From: Syngnathus acus
Lineage: Eukaryota > Chordata > Actinopteri > Syngnathiformes > Syngnathidae
Direction: 5' to 3'
Assembly (NCBI RefSeq): GCF_901709675.1
Contig: NC_051088.1
Location: forward strand, 2,836,664 to 2,900,663
Length of the DNA stretch: 64,000 bases
Part shown: positions 1-10,069 of the stretch, in pieces
Numbering within the stretch: the first letter of the stretch is position 1
How the letters are laid out: each line of letters opens with the position of its first letter
The notes under the pieces: model-generated
Told to the model about the DNA's origin: nothing
Databases searched by the model: none
What the model saw: the letters and a program-made list of their open reading frames with translations, nothing else
Position numbers and translations under genes: made by a program

Positions 1-190
1 AATCTTTCGAGCAAAAGATTTCATGAACTCGTCAGCTGAGTGGAAGGAGCTATCGGGGGTCGGCTGACGTAGTCTTAGCTTTGCCACTGTATCAAATAGG
101 TATTTAGGATTGTTTTTATTGAGATTAATGACTTGCGAAAAATAATAAGTTTTTGCTAAGATAAGCGCATCTTTATATTTCAGGAGGCTG
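1..190 (-). pseudogene. LINE ORF2 fragment (jockey/CR1-L2 superfamily)
   Basis: Read on the minus strand, this stretch is open from end to end. It encodes residues such as YKDALILAKTYYFSQVI, a run NKNNPKYLFDTVAKL and ending SADEFMKSFARK. That arrangement (an 'NNPK-LFDTVAKL' block followed by 'ADEF...F..K') is the linker between endonuclease and reverse transcriptase in fish jockey-superfamily LINEs. Only about 63 codons are present. The fragment runs off the window edge at base 1, and at base 190 it joins directly to Tc1-like transposase sequence, so it is a remnant and not a gene. The family assignment rests on recalled motif similarity; the exact clade is uncertain. Confidence 0.55.
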
Positions 191-193
191 TCA

Positions 194-334
194 TGCCATG
201 CCAAGGAATCTCCTCCATGCTCTGGAGATTGTCCTGGGAGACACATCAAATCTTCTTGCAACAGCACGCATGAATGTGCCATCCTGGAGGAGTGCGGTTA
301 GGACTTTGCCATGGCCGGTGAGGCCGTTTGGACT
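194..334 (-). pseudogene. Tc1-like transposase N-terminal helix-turn-helix fragment
   Basis: On the minus strand this encodes the run AVARRFDVSPRTISRAWRRF. This is the paired-type helix-turn-helix recognition region found at the N-terminus of Tc1-family transposases, where it binds the inverted repeats. The preceding residues (VLTALLQDGTFMR) fit the helix just before it. No DDE catalytic domain follows; after about 47 codons the sequence switches to LINE-derived DNA at about base 190. It is a stump of a Tc1 element. The larger open frame (191-535) includes unrelated LTR-type DNA and should not be annotated as a protein. Confidence 0.6.
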
Positions 335-339
335 GGTGC

Positions 340-426
340 GTTTTCCCCCCGACCCCCCGTTCGCCACGTGGGGGTTTCGGTTTTTTGGGACGTCGGGAGC
401 CGTCCCTTGTGGGGGGGGGGGTGTAC
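340..426 (+). mobile_element. 3' internal end of an LTR retrotransposon with G-rich polypurine tract
   Basis: A run of G (about 410-421) sits a few bases before the TGTCACG start of the LTR at 427. This is where a polypurine tract, the plus-strand primer, is expected just upstream of a 3' LTR. The run of C at 346-358 is part of the same GC-rich segment. The LTR at 427 may therefore be the 3' LTR of a truncated element and not a solo LTR. Confidence 0.4.
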
Positions 427-749
427 TGTCACGTCTCGTCCCCAGCCGTTCCACTATGTGTCTGTTGTCATGGTTTCTGTCTGTCTGCTCGCCCCTCCCC
501 TCCTGTGTGCCCATGATTAGTGTGATCATTCTCACCTGCCTCTTGTTACCTGTCGTGTATTTAAGTCCAGTCTGTCCCTCACTCCCCGTCGGATCATTAA
601 TGTCTTCACGTCACTGTCGGTTAGTCCTCTTGTTGTTTTCTTACGTCATGTCAGTTTGCCGAGTCTGTTGGTTTGTTTTGCTGAATAAACCCTGGTCCAA
701 GCTGCATTTGGCATTTGCATTTGTCCCTGCTCCATTCCGATCCGTGACA
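427..749 (+). mobile_element. LTR, family LTR-A
   Basis: Starts TGTCACG and ends CGTGACA, the TG...CA termini of an LTR. A TATA-like TATTTAAG lies near 558-565 and an AATAAA polyadenylation signal near 683. Three more copies, all on the minus strand, are at 17024-17380, 51915-52288 and 62769-63062. No 5-bp duplication is visible here (flanks tgtac and aaact). The right flank is K-element sequence, so the copy has probably been deleted on its left side. Confidence 0.7.
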
Positions 750-817
750 AAACTTGAGTCTTGAAAAAGAGGGGGTCGTCTTATAATCAGGGTTGTCTTA
801 TATTCGGGCCAATACGG
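750..817 (-). repeat. Terminal fragment of TA-flanked K element
   Basis: Matches, in reverse orientation, the first 70 bases of the complete K element at 20509-21128, including the terminal motif GGGCCAATACGG. The remainder is missing on the left, where the LTR abuts it. Confidence 0.7.
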
Positions 818-2857
818 TTCTTACTAAGGGTTGTGCATCTCTCGACTACCCCCAACTTGTAATTGATGTCTAACAATTTTGCAATTTAGAATATGATCTA
901 GTGAACCATAACAGCTCAGACATGGCCGGCCATCTGCAGTTTAGAGCTGTAATGTGCTGTGAGATAGTCAGTAGTTTGCCCAGAGCCTGTTGTTGGCGAT
1001 GGTTGAGAGGAGGAGACCATGGACTACAACCTCTGAATAGACGCTGAGTCGCCCAACTGGACCGAAATGTAATTACCTCTCCCTCGCAATGTCACACTGC
1101 AGACCTGAGCCCGACAGTAGCCTCAAAGTGGATTGAATTAACCTCCATCTGGGAACAATGTTATTTTGTAGTGTAAACCCCACCTTGCAATTTGTTATTT
1201 TCTTGTCTCAACGCATGGAATTGCTTTTCTGAAATTGTTTGTTTTGGTGGCATTTTTGGGACTGATGCAGCCAACCACAACAATGAGCTCAGACCTCAGA
1301 ATGCTGTGATGCATCCTCACTGACATTAACACCGAACATTCTCCTCTCACTTCACATTCTGTGACAAAGCAGAGCTATTTGAGTATTGGTGTCACGTTAA
1401 TTTGTCACTTGCTGCATTAAAACATTTGTCATCATCTTTACGAGCAAACAGATTATGTACAAATGCTTATGGAAATTGATTTGCATTTTCATCATGTGAT
1501 TTATTATCTGGTGGTGGTACAGTATTTACTGGCTGGATGGGTAATGCGCTTCTGTAATGAGGACTTAAATGAGCCATTCATCTTGCAGATCCAAGGGTAA
1601 AGGGATGTCACAGCAGGGGGTTCTCAAGGAGAAAACTTGAAAGCTTCAGATGATGGCAAACGATAAGTGATTGCATATATCAAGAACAATAAGATAAAGC
1701 ACTATATACCTAGTTTTTCGAGGACAGTTGATCAACAGTGAAAATAGAGGTAACTCTGTGCAGGACAAAGAGGGAAGGTGTTCAGTGTTGTAAATGACCA
1801 TGTGTGAGCAAGAAGGGAGGTGGGAACCAGCAGGCTGTCGGGGGGCTTCCTAGCTGTATAACTGATAAGCACTCAGACAGCCATACAGTTTAACCTTGGA
1901 GGGCTGTGGTCTAGTCACTAATTGATGTGTTGGCATGCACTGGCAATTGAACAATGAGCTTCTTGTGGGTGCCCCTATTTACATTGGCTCTTTCTTTCAT
2001 AAGCTCTTTACACAACAGCAAAGCTTTGTGAAGGCGCTTCAACAACTCTGTGCTATCTCTTGAAATTTCACTTGAAACTTTCCCATTATGCGCCTATTCA
2101 CTGCTGACAGCATGGAAGCGGTCTCCTGGAAGCAACTTCAGGCTTTGCATCATCCAATTTGAGAATCACAGACATAGCCACCTATTCTGTTTCATACTGC
2201 TACCGTGATATGTCTACTATATATCTGCTGATATTTGAGGAGGGTGGCAGTAAGAATCTCTAATAGATGGTTCTGCTCTGTTGGAGCAGCAGGTCTTCGC
2301 GTGATTCTCGGGGCCAAATTCTCAACCAGATGCATTACCAATGGATGACTGATTAGAAACCCAATTACACAAAGATAGCTAGCAGACACGTCTATCCTGT
2401 CAGAGATTGAACTAGAGGAGGGACAGAAAGTGTCCTTCAGAAATGCTGCTTGTCTCTCTCCAGACCACCTGAGGATGTGAAAAGCCTGCATTAGTTTCTT
2501 CGAAGCATCTTCCCTGTGAATGTCTGTGTAGGTGGGTAGGCACCTGGCTGACATTTTGTCTCTCTCACTATACACACACTTATTTGAAAGGCTGTCAATG
2601 GAGGAGTAACTTATGAGCCCACTATGACATATGTAAAGACATAAGGACATCTGTGTTTTCATTTTCAAGAAAAAAAGTCAACTCTACTCTCCTATTACTA
2701 ATCAAATATTCTGGGCAAACAGTGAAAGAGTGGCACTTCTGGGGCCGATGCAGCCACCCAAAACAATGAGATTTATGAGGAATCAGGACCGAGCTTGTCG
2801 TGAATTTTGCCCCCACCACCACCATTTCCCCCCCCCATTAATATCCTATACTCAAAG
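818..2857. other. Unique sequence, no gene recognised
   Basis: About 2 kb of AT-leaning DNA with no repeat boundaries, RNA gene or convincing exon that I can see. A 158-codon open frame (2192-2668, minus) has no recognisable domain and is of a length expected by chance in 64 kb. Confidence 0.5.
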
Positions 2858-2859
2858 TA

Positions 2860-2970
2860 CGGTTGGCCCGAATATAAGATGATGTTTTTTGCATTGAAAT
2901 AAGACTGAAAAAGTGGGGGTCGTCTTACATTCGGGGTCTAGACATTATACCCATTCACTTATGTGCAGCA
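2860..2970 (-). repeat. K element fragment, piece 1 of a split copy
   Basis: Begins after a TA with CGGTTGGCCCGAATATAAGA and runs to the 'gacattatacccattcac' block. It matches the reverse complement of about 21128 back to 21020 of the complete K element. The next K-type sequence in the same orientation is at 8650-8884 and the last piece at 11962-12150. Confidence 0.65.
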
Positions 2971-3416
2971 ATAAGTTAAAGGATGCTGGTATCGACGGAG
3001 TATGTTGCTGTGATCGTGAGCATCTTTGACACAAAGTGAGTATATACATTTAATTGTGAGTATATACATTTAATTGTTACTCCTGTCCACTGTTGTGCCG
3101 TTTGTCCGATCGCGGTTTGCTTCGTGTGCGCACCGTTTGATTGACAGCTCCGGCGCGCTCCTTTAAGTTTGCCTCGCATCACACGAGTAGCCTTTACGCA
3201 GTGGCACGGCGACTAACGATCGCCAGCAAATGTATTTTGTTGTCTTGATGACTTATGTTTGGTGTGTTGCCGAGAGTATTTCATTCATGGTTATTTAGTA
3301 TAGCGGAACCGTTACGCACAGTTAGTTATGTAATGTGTGCCATCGACTAGTGTTGTGTGACGTCAGAAGTTGAGCGTGACTTACGTGCTGTATCTCTGTC
3401 TGTTGCAGAACCACAC

Positions 3417-3419
3417 ACA

Positions 3420-3461
<42 letters not shown>
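3417..3461. repeat. (CA)n microsatellite
   Basis: About 45 bp of nearly uninterrupted CA/CAC dinucleotides in otherwise unassigned DNA between 2971 and 3569. Confidence 0.9.
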
Positions 3462-3467
<6 letters not shown>

Positions 3468-3569
3468 ACCCCACACACCCTTCACATGCTTTATACAATA
3501 ATCACACCCACAAGAATCACATTGACACACCCAAAGACTCACCCATGTACACTACACACATCTGCTCTC

Positions 3570-4720
3570 ACATCCTTACGACCAAACATGTTGCCGCACG
3601 CATGGACGCGAATCACTCCACTCATGCGGGGTTTCTTAAAATAATAAATTTACTGAAACACACACAACAGTGGCAGTTACAGTCACGACCCGGCGAAACT
3701 CCCACTCACTGTCAGCTACTTCCGGGTACTGAGAATACGTTATAAACATCACACTGTCCATGTTATACGCAAAATTATACATTGTACAACCGTAACCGTA
3801 TGTATCATAGTTTCATTCAATAATTAGCTCAGACTACCAGCAGTATTACAAGTTCTGATCATCAACTTTTCAACAGATTTACTCACCTGAAACACACAAC
3901 AGTGGCAGTTACAGTCACGACCCGGCGAAACTCCCGCTCACTGTCAACTACTTCCGGGTACTGAGGACCCCCGTAGTTGTCCCAGGTGCCTTATTGAAAT
4001 CCCCAAATATTCGCCACTGATACCATACAGCAGTGGTCCCCAACCACCGGGCCGCGGACCGGTACCGGTCCGTGGGTTACTTGGTACCGGGCCGCCAAGC
4101 CGCACAGAAAAAAAAAAAAAATTGCGACGATCAATTAATTCAGGTCAAGACACTCGTCCCGGTCACGTGACATGTTTCCCCAGTCGAGCCCGCAAAGCTA
4201 ATATGTGGCGACAGGCTAACTAACGAGGCAATGAAGCATTCAAAACTGCTTCAACACATGGAGACCAAGCATCCTGCAATAAAAGACAAACCTTAATCAC
4301 TTCGGGTGTCATTGTCTCTGATTACGTCTAGATGGGACCGGCTCGTTTCTGAGAAACAAACTCAGTGCTCCCACTAATTCAACGTAATGGTGAGTTTTAT
4401 TTTTGTCATTTGTACTTGTTTTTATGTCAGTCGTATCATTTTATTTCATCGTATTTATATATTTATTATAAATGTATTATTTATTTATTTATTTATATAA
4501 ATGTATTATTTATTTATATAAATGCCGGTCCGCGGAAATATTTCTGACATGTAACCGGTCCGTGGCGCAAAAAAGGTTGGGGACCACTGCCATACAGTAC
4601 TATTTGCATATAACGGCATATAACGTGTTCAGAAACATTACAAAGTAATTAAAAAAATAACATGGTGGGTGAGTATGAATGTCCATTCAAATGTCCCAAA
4701 AACCACCATGGGCCCCACAA
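3570..4720 (+). repeat. Interspersed repeat F, copy 1, with internal direct duplication
   Basis: The same order of sequence blocks recurs at 44867-45990: 'cgcacgcatggacgcgaatcactcc', 'ggtgccttattgaaatcc', 'gcatataac' and 'ccaccatgggcccca'. In this copy a block of about 100 bp ('ggcagttacagtcacgaccc' onward) occurs twice, at about 3650-3740 and 3885-3970; the other copy has it once. Copy 1 is interrupted by a hAT at 4031-4589. No coding capacity or termini recognised. Confidence 0.6.
4031..4589 (+). mobile_element. Non-autonomous hAT, family G
   Basis: Inverted ends CAGTGGTCCCCAACC and GGTTGGGGACCACTG are flanked by a perfect 8-bp duplication, ccatacag, at 4023-4030 and 4590-4597. The interior keeps fragments of a BED zinc-finger transposase gene ('ggcgacaggctaac', 'cacatggagaccaagcatcc'), also seen in the longer copy at 27238-34632. 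It lacks about 200 bp of that reading frame, so it encodes nothing. Confidence 0.9.
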
Positions 4721-5261
4721 TGTGCCTATACCCTTTTGCCAGTTTGCCTGTATGCCCCTATGATCCACAGTGCCTGTTACTTTTTTGCCAATAATTCAGT
4801 AAAGCAATCAAAAGTGAACCACGTCTTCCCTCCTGTGTTCTGACCGACACCCGGGGCCGAAAAGAGCATAACCATCCGAACCAACCCCCTATACCAGGGG
4901 TGGGCAAACTTTTTGACTGGCGGACCGAATTTGGTTCTGAATTTTGACCGGGGGGCCGAACCAGGAGCAGATGGATGTAGAGTGTTTGTGTGAAGTAATA
5001 GAAATGACATGTAAAGGTCATTGCATAAAAGGTTTGTACTTTTAGACTAAAACTACTATCAGTGATTCTCATTGAATACGGCACTGTTATCATGAATAAT
5101 AGTTTCCATCACTTCAGCGCCTGCAGGTCAGATTTATGAAATATCATCTTGAAGAATCAGTGAAAGTATACATCTACTGTATTTTCCGCACTATTAAGCG
5201 CACTTAAAAACTTAAAATTTACTCAAAAAACCACAGTGCGCCTTATAATGAAGAACGCCTT

Positions 5262-5330
5262 ATTCAAGATTCAAGAGTTTTTTATTCGCCATGTTTGAGC
5301 GTGCCAAACAAGGAATTTGACTTCGGTAAA
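5262..5330 (-). mobile_element. 3' tail of an L2-like LINE
   Basis: On the minus strand the sequence contains 'gaataaaaaactcttgaatc', a polyadenylation-like end preceded by 'caaattccttgtttggcacg'. This resembles 3' tails of fish L2-type LINEs. Only about 70 bp is present. Confidence 0.4.
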
Positions 5331-5426
5331 TCTTATATACTATGGATCAATTGATGAATTTGCTGATCCATACTGGTTGTACACAGCGCTCTGCCAAAAT
5401 GTTTCAGTACGTTTTAGTACGACTAG

Positions 5427-5916
5427 TGTCAGACTTGGATCAAGGAGAGGACTCGGATGCAGAGTGCCAACAAAAAAAGGAATTTATTCTGACAGGTTGG
5501 AGTCAGCAAAAAACCCAAAAGCGCCTCAAAAGAGGGAAAACACGGTGGCAAAAAACAAAAACTGAAAAACACAGAGCTTAGGCTTGACAACAAAGGTCTC
5601 TTCACAAACTAGGTTCTCTAAAGGGTCTCTTTAACTCACGCGATTGCTGGTGCTCTGGACGGGACAAGACGCACTGGCACAAGACAAGGGGAAGACTCTG
5701 ACTAAATACACACAGAAGGGTAAGGGCACAGGTGCAGACAATTAGGATCAAGGACACAGGTGCACACAATTGGGATCAGGGAATACAAGTAGACTGACGC
5801 ACAGAGGAAGGACCCACGAACTGAAACGAGAGGAGAGTTATCAAAATAAAACAGGAAGTGACAATACGACAAACAGGACAAGACAACAATAATCCACAAA
5901 ACATGACGGCATGACA
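5427..5916 (-). mobile_element. Solo LTR of the Sushi-like gypsy family
   Basis: The reverse complement starts TGTCATGCCGTCATG and follows the LTRs of the element at 27907-34568 block by block ('gtcacttcctgttttatttt', 'cagttcgtgggtccttcctc'). It is clearly more diverged, so it is older. It is flanked by a perfect 5-bp duplication, actag (5422-5426 and 5917-5921). No internal region is present: LTR-LTR recombination removed it. Confidence 0.9.
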
Positions 5917-5989
5917 ACTAGTAAATTACAAGGTCGCATCGCTTCCCGGCATTACGGAAACCGTGGTCAGGGGGCGTCACTGAATAGCT

Positions 5990-6440
5990 GTTGTACCTGC
6001 GAGGCTATTTCATTTCAAAATAGGCTGTTCCGTTAATGTTGTTGAGTACGATTACGGATCAATATCCAACGGAATCATAAATAAGCAGCACCAATGTGTT
6101 AAATCAGTCTTTAGTCGGTTCCGATCACTTTTATGGGAGAGAGTTTGAGAAACGTGATTGTTTACATGGGGCCGCCATGACACTTTGCTTAGGCTCATGG
6201 GAGTCTGCGAGCTGAGGCTCATGGGAGTTTGCAGGTGGCTAATAATATAATGATAGCTGCTATACGTACGAGGCTATTTCATTTCAAAATAGGTTGCTCC
6301 GTTAATGTTTCGAGTAAATTTAAGGATCGATATGGAAGGGAAACATAAGTAAACAGTACCAATGTGTTAGATCAAACTTTAGTTGGTTCCAATCACTTTT
6401 ATAGGAGATAGTTTGAGAAACGCGATTGTTTACTGAGGGC
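5990..6440 (+). repeat. Direct duplication, period about 269 bp
   Basis: The block 'gaggctatttcatttcaaaa' at 6001 recurs at 6270. The following bases also match for about 170 bp ('ccaatgtgtta', 'tttgagaaacg', 'gattgttta'). The copies differ at many positions, so the duplication is not recent. Confidence 0.75.
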
Positions 6441-6544
6441 TCATTGGTTATTGGCTAATGGATGCATACTGCAACCCTAGTCAACTTCAGTTTGTTGCAG
6501 TATAGCTTCTAATTTATGCGCCTTCTAATCCGGTGCGCCCTATA

Positions 6545-7269
6545 CAGTCAAACCTCGGTTTTCGACCACAATCCGTTCCAGAAGGCGGTTCGAGAAGTGA
6601 ATCGTTCGAATTCCTAATCTATTTTTCCCATTACAAATAATGGAAAAAAAATTAATCCGTTCCAAGACTAAAAAAAAACCTCATTTTTTAAGCATGTTTT
6701 AATTTGCACATTTTTGTCCAGTCGCGCAACTGCAGCGCACCGCCGAACGCGCAACCATAGCACGCCACTGACCGCGCAACTGCACCACGCAACTGCACCA
6801 CGCAACTGCACCACGCAATTGCACCGCGCTGGTCGCATTATTGTGACAGAGCCGTCGCTGAAATTTAGAAAATATTTTTAAAGTCCTGATGTACTTTCCA
6901 AAATTTAAGTGGACCTCGGTGCGCAAGGAGCTTAATTTGGTCCGATCGCGCAACCGCAGCGCACCGGGCGCTCACTGTTGTATTGCTTAAAGAGCGTCTT
7001 TGTGTTTTAGGATGGCTTTACTGCTCCCACTTGCTTTCTTTGGAGGCATGATTAGGGGTTAATAATCATCAAAGTAACGAAAATACAATAACAACGGAGT
7101 CAGTCGGCATCCGGGCCGCGCGGTCGGGTTTTCTCGGGTCCTCTCGGTTCATGTCGCGAGGTTCGACCTCCGAAATTTGTTCGACAACCGAAGCAAAAAC
7201 ATCTCGAATTTTTTGTTGAAATTCCGATTTGTTCGAGAACCGGGACGTTCGAAAACCGAGGTTTGACTG
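6545..7269 (-). mobile_element. Tigger-like MITE, copy 1
   Basis: Ends CAGTCAAACCTCGGTTTTCG and CGAAAACCGAGGTTTGACTG with TA on both sides. The interior on the minus strand keeps 'atgcctccaaagaaagcaag', encoding MPPKKAS, the start of a Tigger/jerky-type transposase. The frame then breaks down, so it is non-autonomous. It lies head to head with copy 2 (7281-7942). Confidence 0.85.
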
Positions 7270-7280
7270 TATATGAAATA

Positions 7281-7942
7281 CAGTGGAGCCTCGGTTTTTC
7301 GAACGTTCCGGTTCTCGAACAAATCGTTATTCGAACAAAAAATTCGGGATTTTTTTGCTTCGGATGTCGGACGAAATTCGGTTGTCGAACCTCGCGAGAT
7401 GAGCCGAGAGGACCCGCATGCCAACTGACTCCGTTCGTTATTACATTCTCGTTACTCTGAGGATTGCATGAACTCTAATCATGCCTCCAAAGGAAGCAAG
7501 TGGGAGCAGTAAAGCCACCCTAAAACACAAAGACGCTCTTCAACCATGCGACAGTGAGCGCCTGGCGCGCTGCGGTTGCGCGATCGGACCAAATTAAGCT
7601 CCTTGCGCACTGAGGTCCACTTAAATTTTGGAAAGTACATCAGGACACTAAAAATATTTTCTAAATTTCAGTGATGGCTCTGTCACAATAATGCGACCAG
7701 CGCGGTGCAGTTGCGCGGTCGGCGACGCGCTACGGTTGCGGGTTCGGCGGTGCGCTGCAGTTGTGCGATTGGACAAAAATGCGCAAATGAAAAATTGCTT
7801 AAGAAGGCGGTTTTTTTTTGCTTGGAACGGATTAATATTTTTCCATTATTTGTAATGGGAAAACATGATTCGGAATTCGAACGATTCACTTCTCGAACAG
7901 CCTTCTGGAACGGATTGTGGTCGAAAAACCGAGGCTCCACTG
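7281..7942 (+). mobile_element. Tigger-like MITE, copy 2
   Basis: Ends CAGTGGAGCCTCGG and CCGAGGCTCCACTG flanked by TA. Same family as 6545-7269 and 26461-27149, and opposite in orientation to the copy 11 bp to its left. The transposase start (MPPKEAS) is followed by stops and frame breaks. Confidence 0.85.
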
Positions 7943-8044
7943 TAATTTCTAAAATAAAACATTCAATGAGGGTGCGCCTTACAATCCAGTGTGCCTTATG
8001 GTGCGAAAAATACGGTAAATAAAGTAATACAGAAATCAATAGTA

Positions 8045-8252
8045 TTGTTGGTCTCCCTTTTTTGCTAGTGCATCATGGTCTGGAGTAAAATTTGTTGTGG
8101 TAATTCTTAGGATAGAGCCGAGGTGTCGGTCCGTTAGCCTAGATCTGTGACGGGCTTTGTTGACGTTTATGTGGCTCACACAGGTAGGTCGAGCCTTTTT
8201 TTAAACACTCGGCACTCAGTGTCCACCTTTTCTTTCCTCGGGCCACTCATTT
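8045..8252 (-). pseudogene. Remnant of the short hAT W reading frame
   Basis: The minus strand starts ATGAGTGGCCCGAGG and keeps the same N-terminus-to-C-terminus junction as the intact 78-codon ORF at 10441-10677. It ends with codons for DALAKKGDQQY. Deletions in the middle break the frame, so no protein of any length is expected. It shows that this copy derives from the same internally deleted progenitor as the other two W copies. Confidence 0.6.
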
Positions 8253-8649
8253 TAATGGACAGATTCCAGGGGAAGGTTTGTGGGTGGCATTAGCGTATAA
8301 CTGTATCTGAAAGCTCAGCGCGCGTATTACGGAAATGCTGACGTCACAGCCCACACTTGAAATTCGACACTGATGGAAATAGAGCGTGGAGTGCGCCCGG
8401 TCCGTACTGCTTAGTACGTACACGCACTTGTTAGTGTGCACCGAGGTTTCTGACACGGCTTCCGGGAGTAAATGCGCGGGCGGGCGCTTCCCCATCTATT
8501 GGGGCAACATAGTAATTGCAGAGAAAATGACCAAAAAAAAAGTTTAATAATACAATTTATTCAGGTTTGGCGGGCGGGATTAAACGGCCCAGTGAGCCGG
8601 ATGTGGCCCGCGGGCCGTAGTTTGCCCATGCCTGCCCATACAGTCCTCA

Positions 8650-8884
8650 GGCTCCCCAACAATAGCGGTAGCAGTTTGCATTATTTTATTGCAATGTTTT
8701 TCCTTAGTCAGATTTGTTTCAAGACTACAGTTACAGTTAGACTTCACTTTGATGGTTAATGCAGTTATTGCAATGTTGTTGTTTTATCACAGTAGATTGG
8801 TTTATTTACATTTCAAAAACCTGAAGCCATTCATTTACTAATGTGATTGCACTTTAGTTTACATATTTAAATGTTCAAATATTA
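8650..8884 (-). repeat. K element fragment, piece 2 of a split copy
   Basis: Runs from 'agcggtagcagtttgc' to 'ttcaaatatta'. It matches the reverse complement of about 20940 back to 20735 of the complete K element with few changes. It stops exactly where the L2 tail begins, and the missing continuation reappears at 11962. Confidence 0.75.
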
Positions 8885-9159
8885 AAGTCAAAGTCTGCTT
8901 TATTGTCAACTTCTTCACATGTTCTTCACAAAGAGATCGAAATTACGTTCCCACGGTGACAAGACATAGTACACAATATACATACAAGTAAACAACACAA
9001 AAAGTAAAAACAAGAAGGCACAAACAATGAATAAATAAGAGTGATGAATAAATAATAAATAAACAAATAACAATAAATAAGAGGAGCAAAAATGGAGCAA
9101 GTGTGCAGACAGCAGACAGGTACGATGGTGGCAGCCTTGAAACATGAAGGGACGATGGC

Positions 9160-9915
9160 CTACTGCAGGGAAATGTTAAAGATGTCTGTGAAGACACCCA
9201 TCAGCTCCCCAGCGCAGTCCTTCAGTGCTCGACCTGGGATGTTGTCAGGGCCCGCCGCCTTACGGGTGTTGATAGCGGCAAGCCCCCTCCTCACGCTATC
9301 GGCAGAGGCGCACAGGGGCTGCTCGTGTGGAGGGGGAGGGGCCTTCAGCGGGCAAGTGCTGTTCTGAGCGTCGAAGCGAGCAAAGAAGCGGTTCAGATTG
9401 TTGAGCAGACGGATGTCGCCCTCACAGCTCTGCGGCGTGGGCTTGTAGTCCGTGATGATCTGAATGCCCTGCCATAGGCTCTGTGCGTCCCTGCTGTCCT
9501 TGAAATGGGCGGTAATCTTGCAAGAGAATGCCCTTTTTGCTTCCTTGATGCCCCGGGACAGGTCGGCCCCCGCTGTTCTCAAGCCAGCCTCATCCCCCGC
9601 TCTGAAGGCTTTGTCCCTGGCCCTCAGCAGCCTGAGGACAGCCCCTGTCAGCCATGGCTTCCAGTTAGCCCGAGTGACGATGAATTTTGTGTGGGTCACA
9701 TCATCAATGCACTTCATGATGTAAGAGGAAACAGAGTCAGTATACTCCTCTATGTCCGTCCGATTGTTGCAAGTGGCCGCCTGCTTAAACATTTCCCAGT
9801 CAGTAGTGCCAAAGCAGTCTCGAAGCGCATCGGAGGCACCCTCAGGCCACACTCTTACCCGCTTGCGAACCGGCCTGGATGCTTTCACCATTTGTCTGTG
9901 TGCGGGCAAAAGCAT
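9160..9915 (-). pseudogene. L2-like ORF2 segment, endonuclease C-terminal to pre-RT region
   Basis: An open frame of 251 codons. It contains the L2-typical blocks 'RKRVRVWPEGASDALRDCF', 'ANWKPWLTGAV..LLRARDKAF', 'SLWQGIQIITDYK' and 'RKAAGPDNIPGRALKDCA'. Each has a counterpart in the same order in the L2 at 48999-51130 (for example 'RKAPGPDNIPGRVFKECA'). In that copy the frame continues into the reverse transcriptase; here it stops after TDIFNISLQ. The following DNA keeps only the 'CFKAAT' codons, out of frame, before switching to 3' UTR. The ATG at its start is internal to the ancestral protein and not a real start. Confidence 0.8.
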
Positions 9916-10069
9916 AACAGTGATATGGTCAGAATGTCCAAGATGGTGGAGGGGGGCGGCTTTGAAAGCTCCTTTATGTGTAGAGTAGACCAGGTCCAGG
10001 AAGCTGTCACCACGTGTTGGAAAATTAACATGCTGGTGAAGCCTCGGAAAAACAGACTTCAGGTTAGCA

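Larger units (their letters stand above)
5177..8015. mobile_element. TA-flanked element (CGTATTTTCCGCAC family) inside hAT W copy a
   Basis: The ends CTGTATTTTCCGCAC and GTGCGAAAAATACGG are inverted repeats flanked by TA on both sides (5175-5176, 8016-8017), as for Tc1/mariner-superfamily insertions. The flanking hAT sequence is continuous once this block is removed. Most of its 2.8 kb is secondary cargo: a LINE tail, a solo LTR, a local duplication and two Tigger-like elements. The same family occurs at 54767-58795 and as a fragment at 13555-13838. Confidence 0.8.
4896..8634 (-). mobile_element. Non-autonomous hAT, family W, copy a (interrupted)
   Basis: Ends CAGGGGTGGGCAAAC (4896) and GTTTGCCCATGCCTG (8634) match the clean copies at 10070-11094 and 38062-39353. 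The flanks ccctatac and cccatac are an 8-bp duplication with one base lost. A TA-flanked element (5177-8015) splits the copy; removing it restores the order seen in the other copies. Its own length without the insert is about 0.9 kb. Confidence 0.85.

Noticed and set aside
2192-2668. 158-codon open frame on the minus strand
   Set aside because: No domain, no splice or start context, and one ORF of this length is expected by chance in 64 kb searched in six frames.
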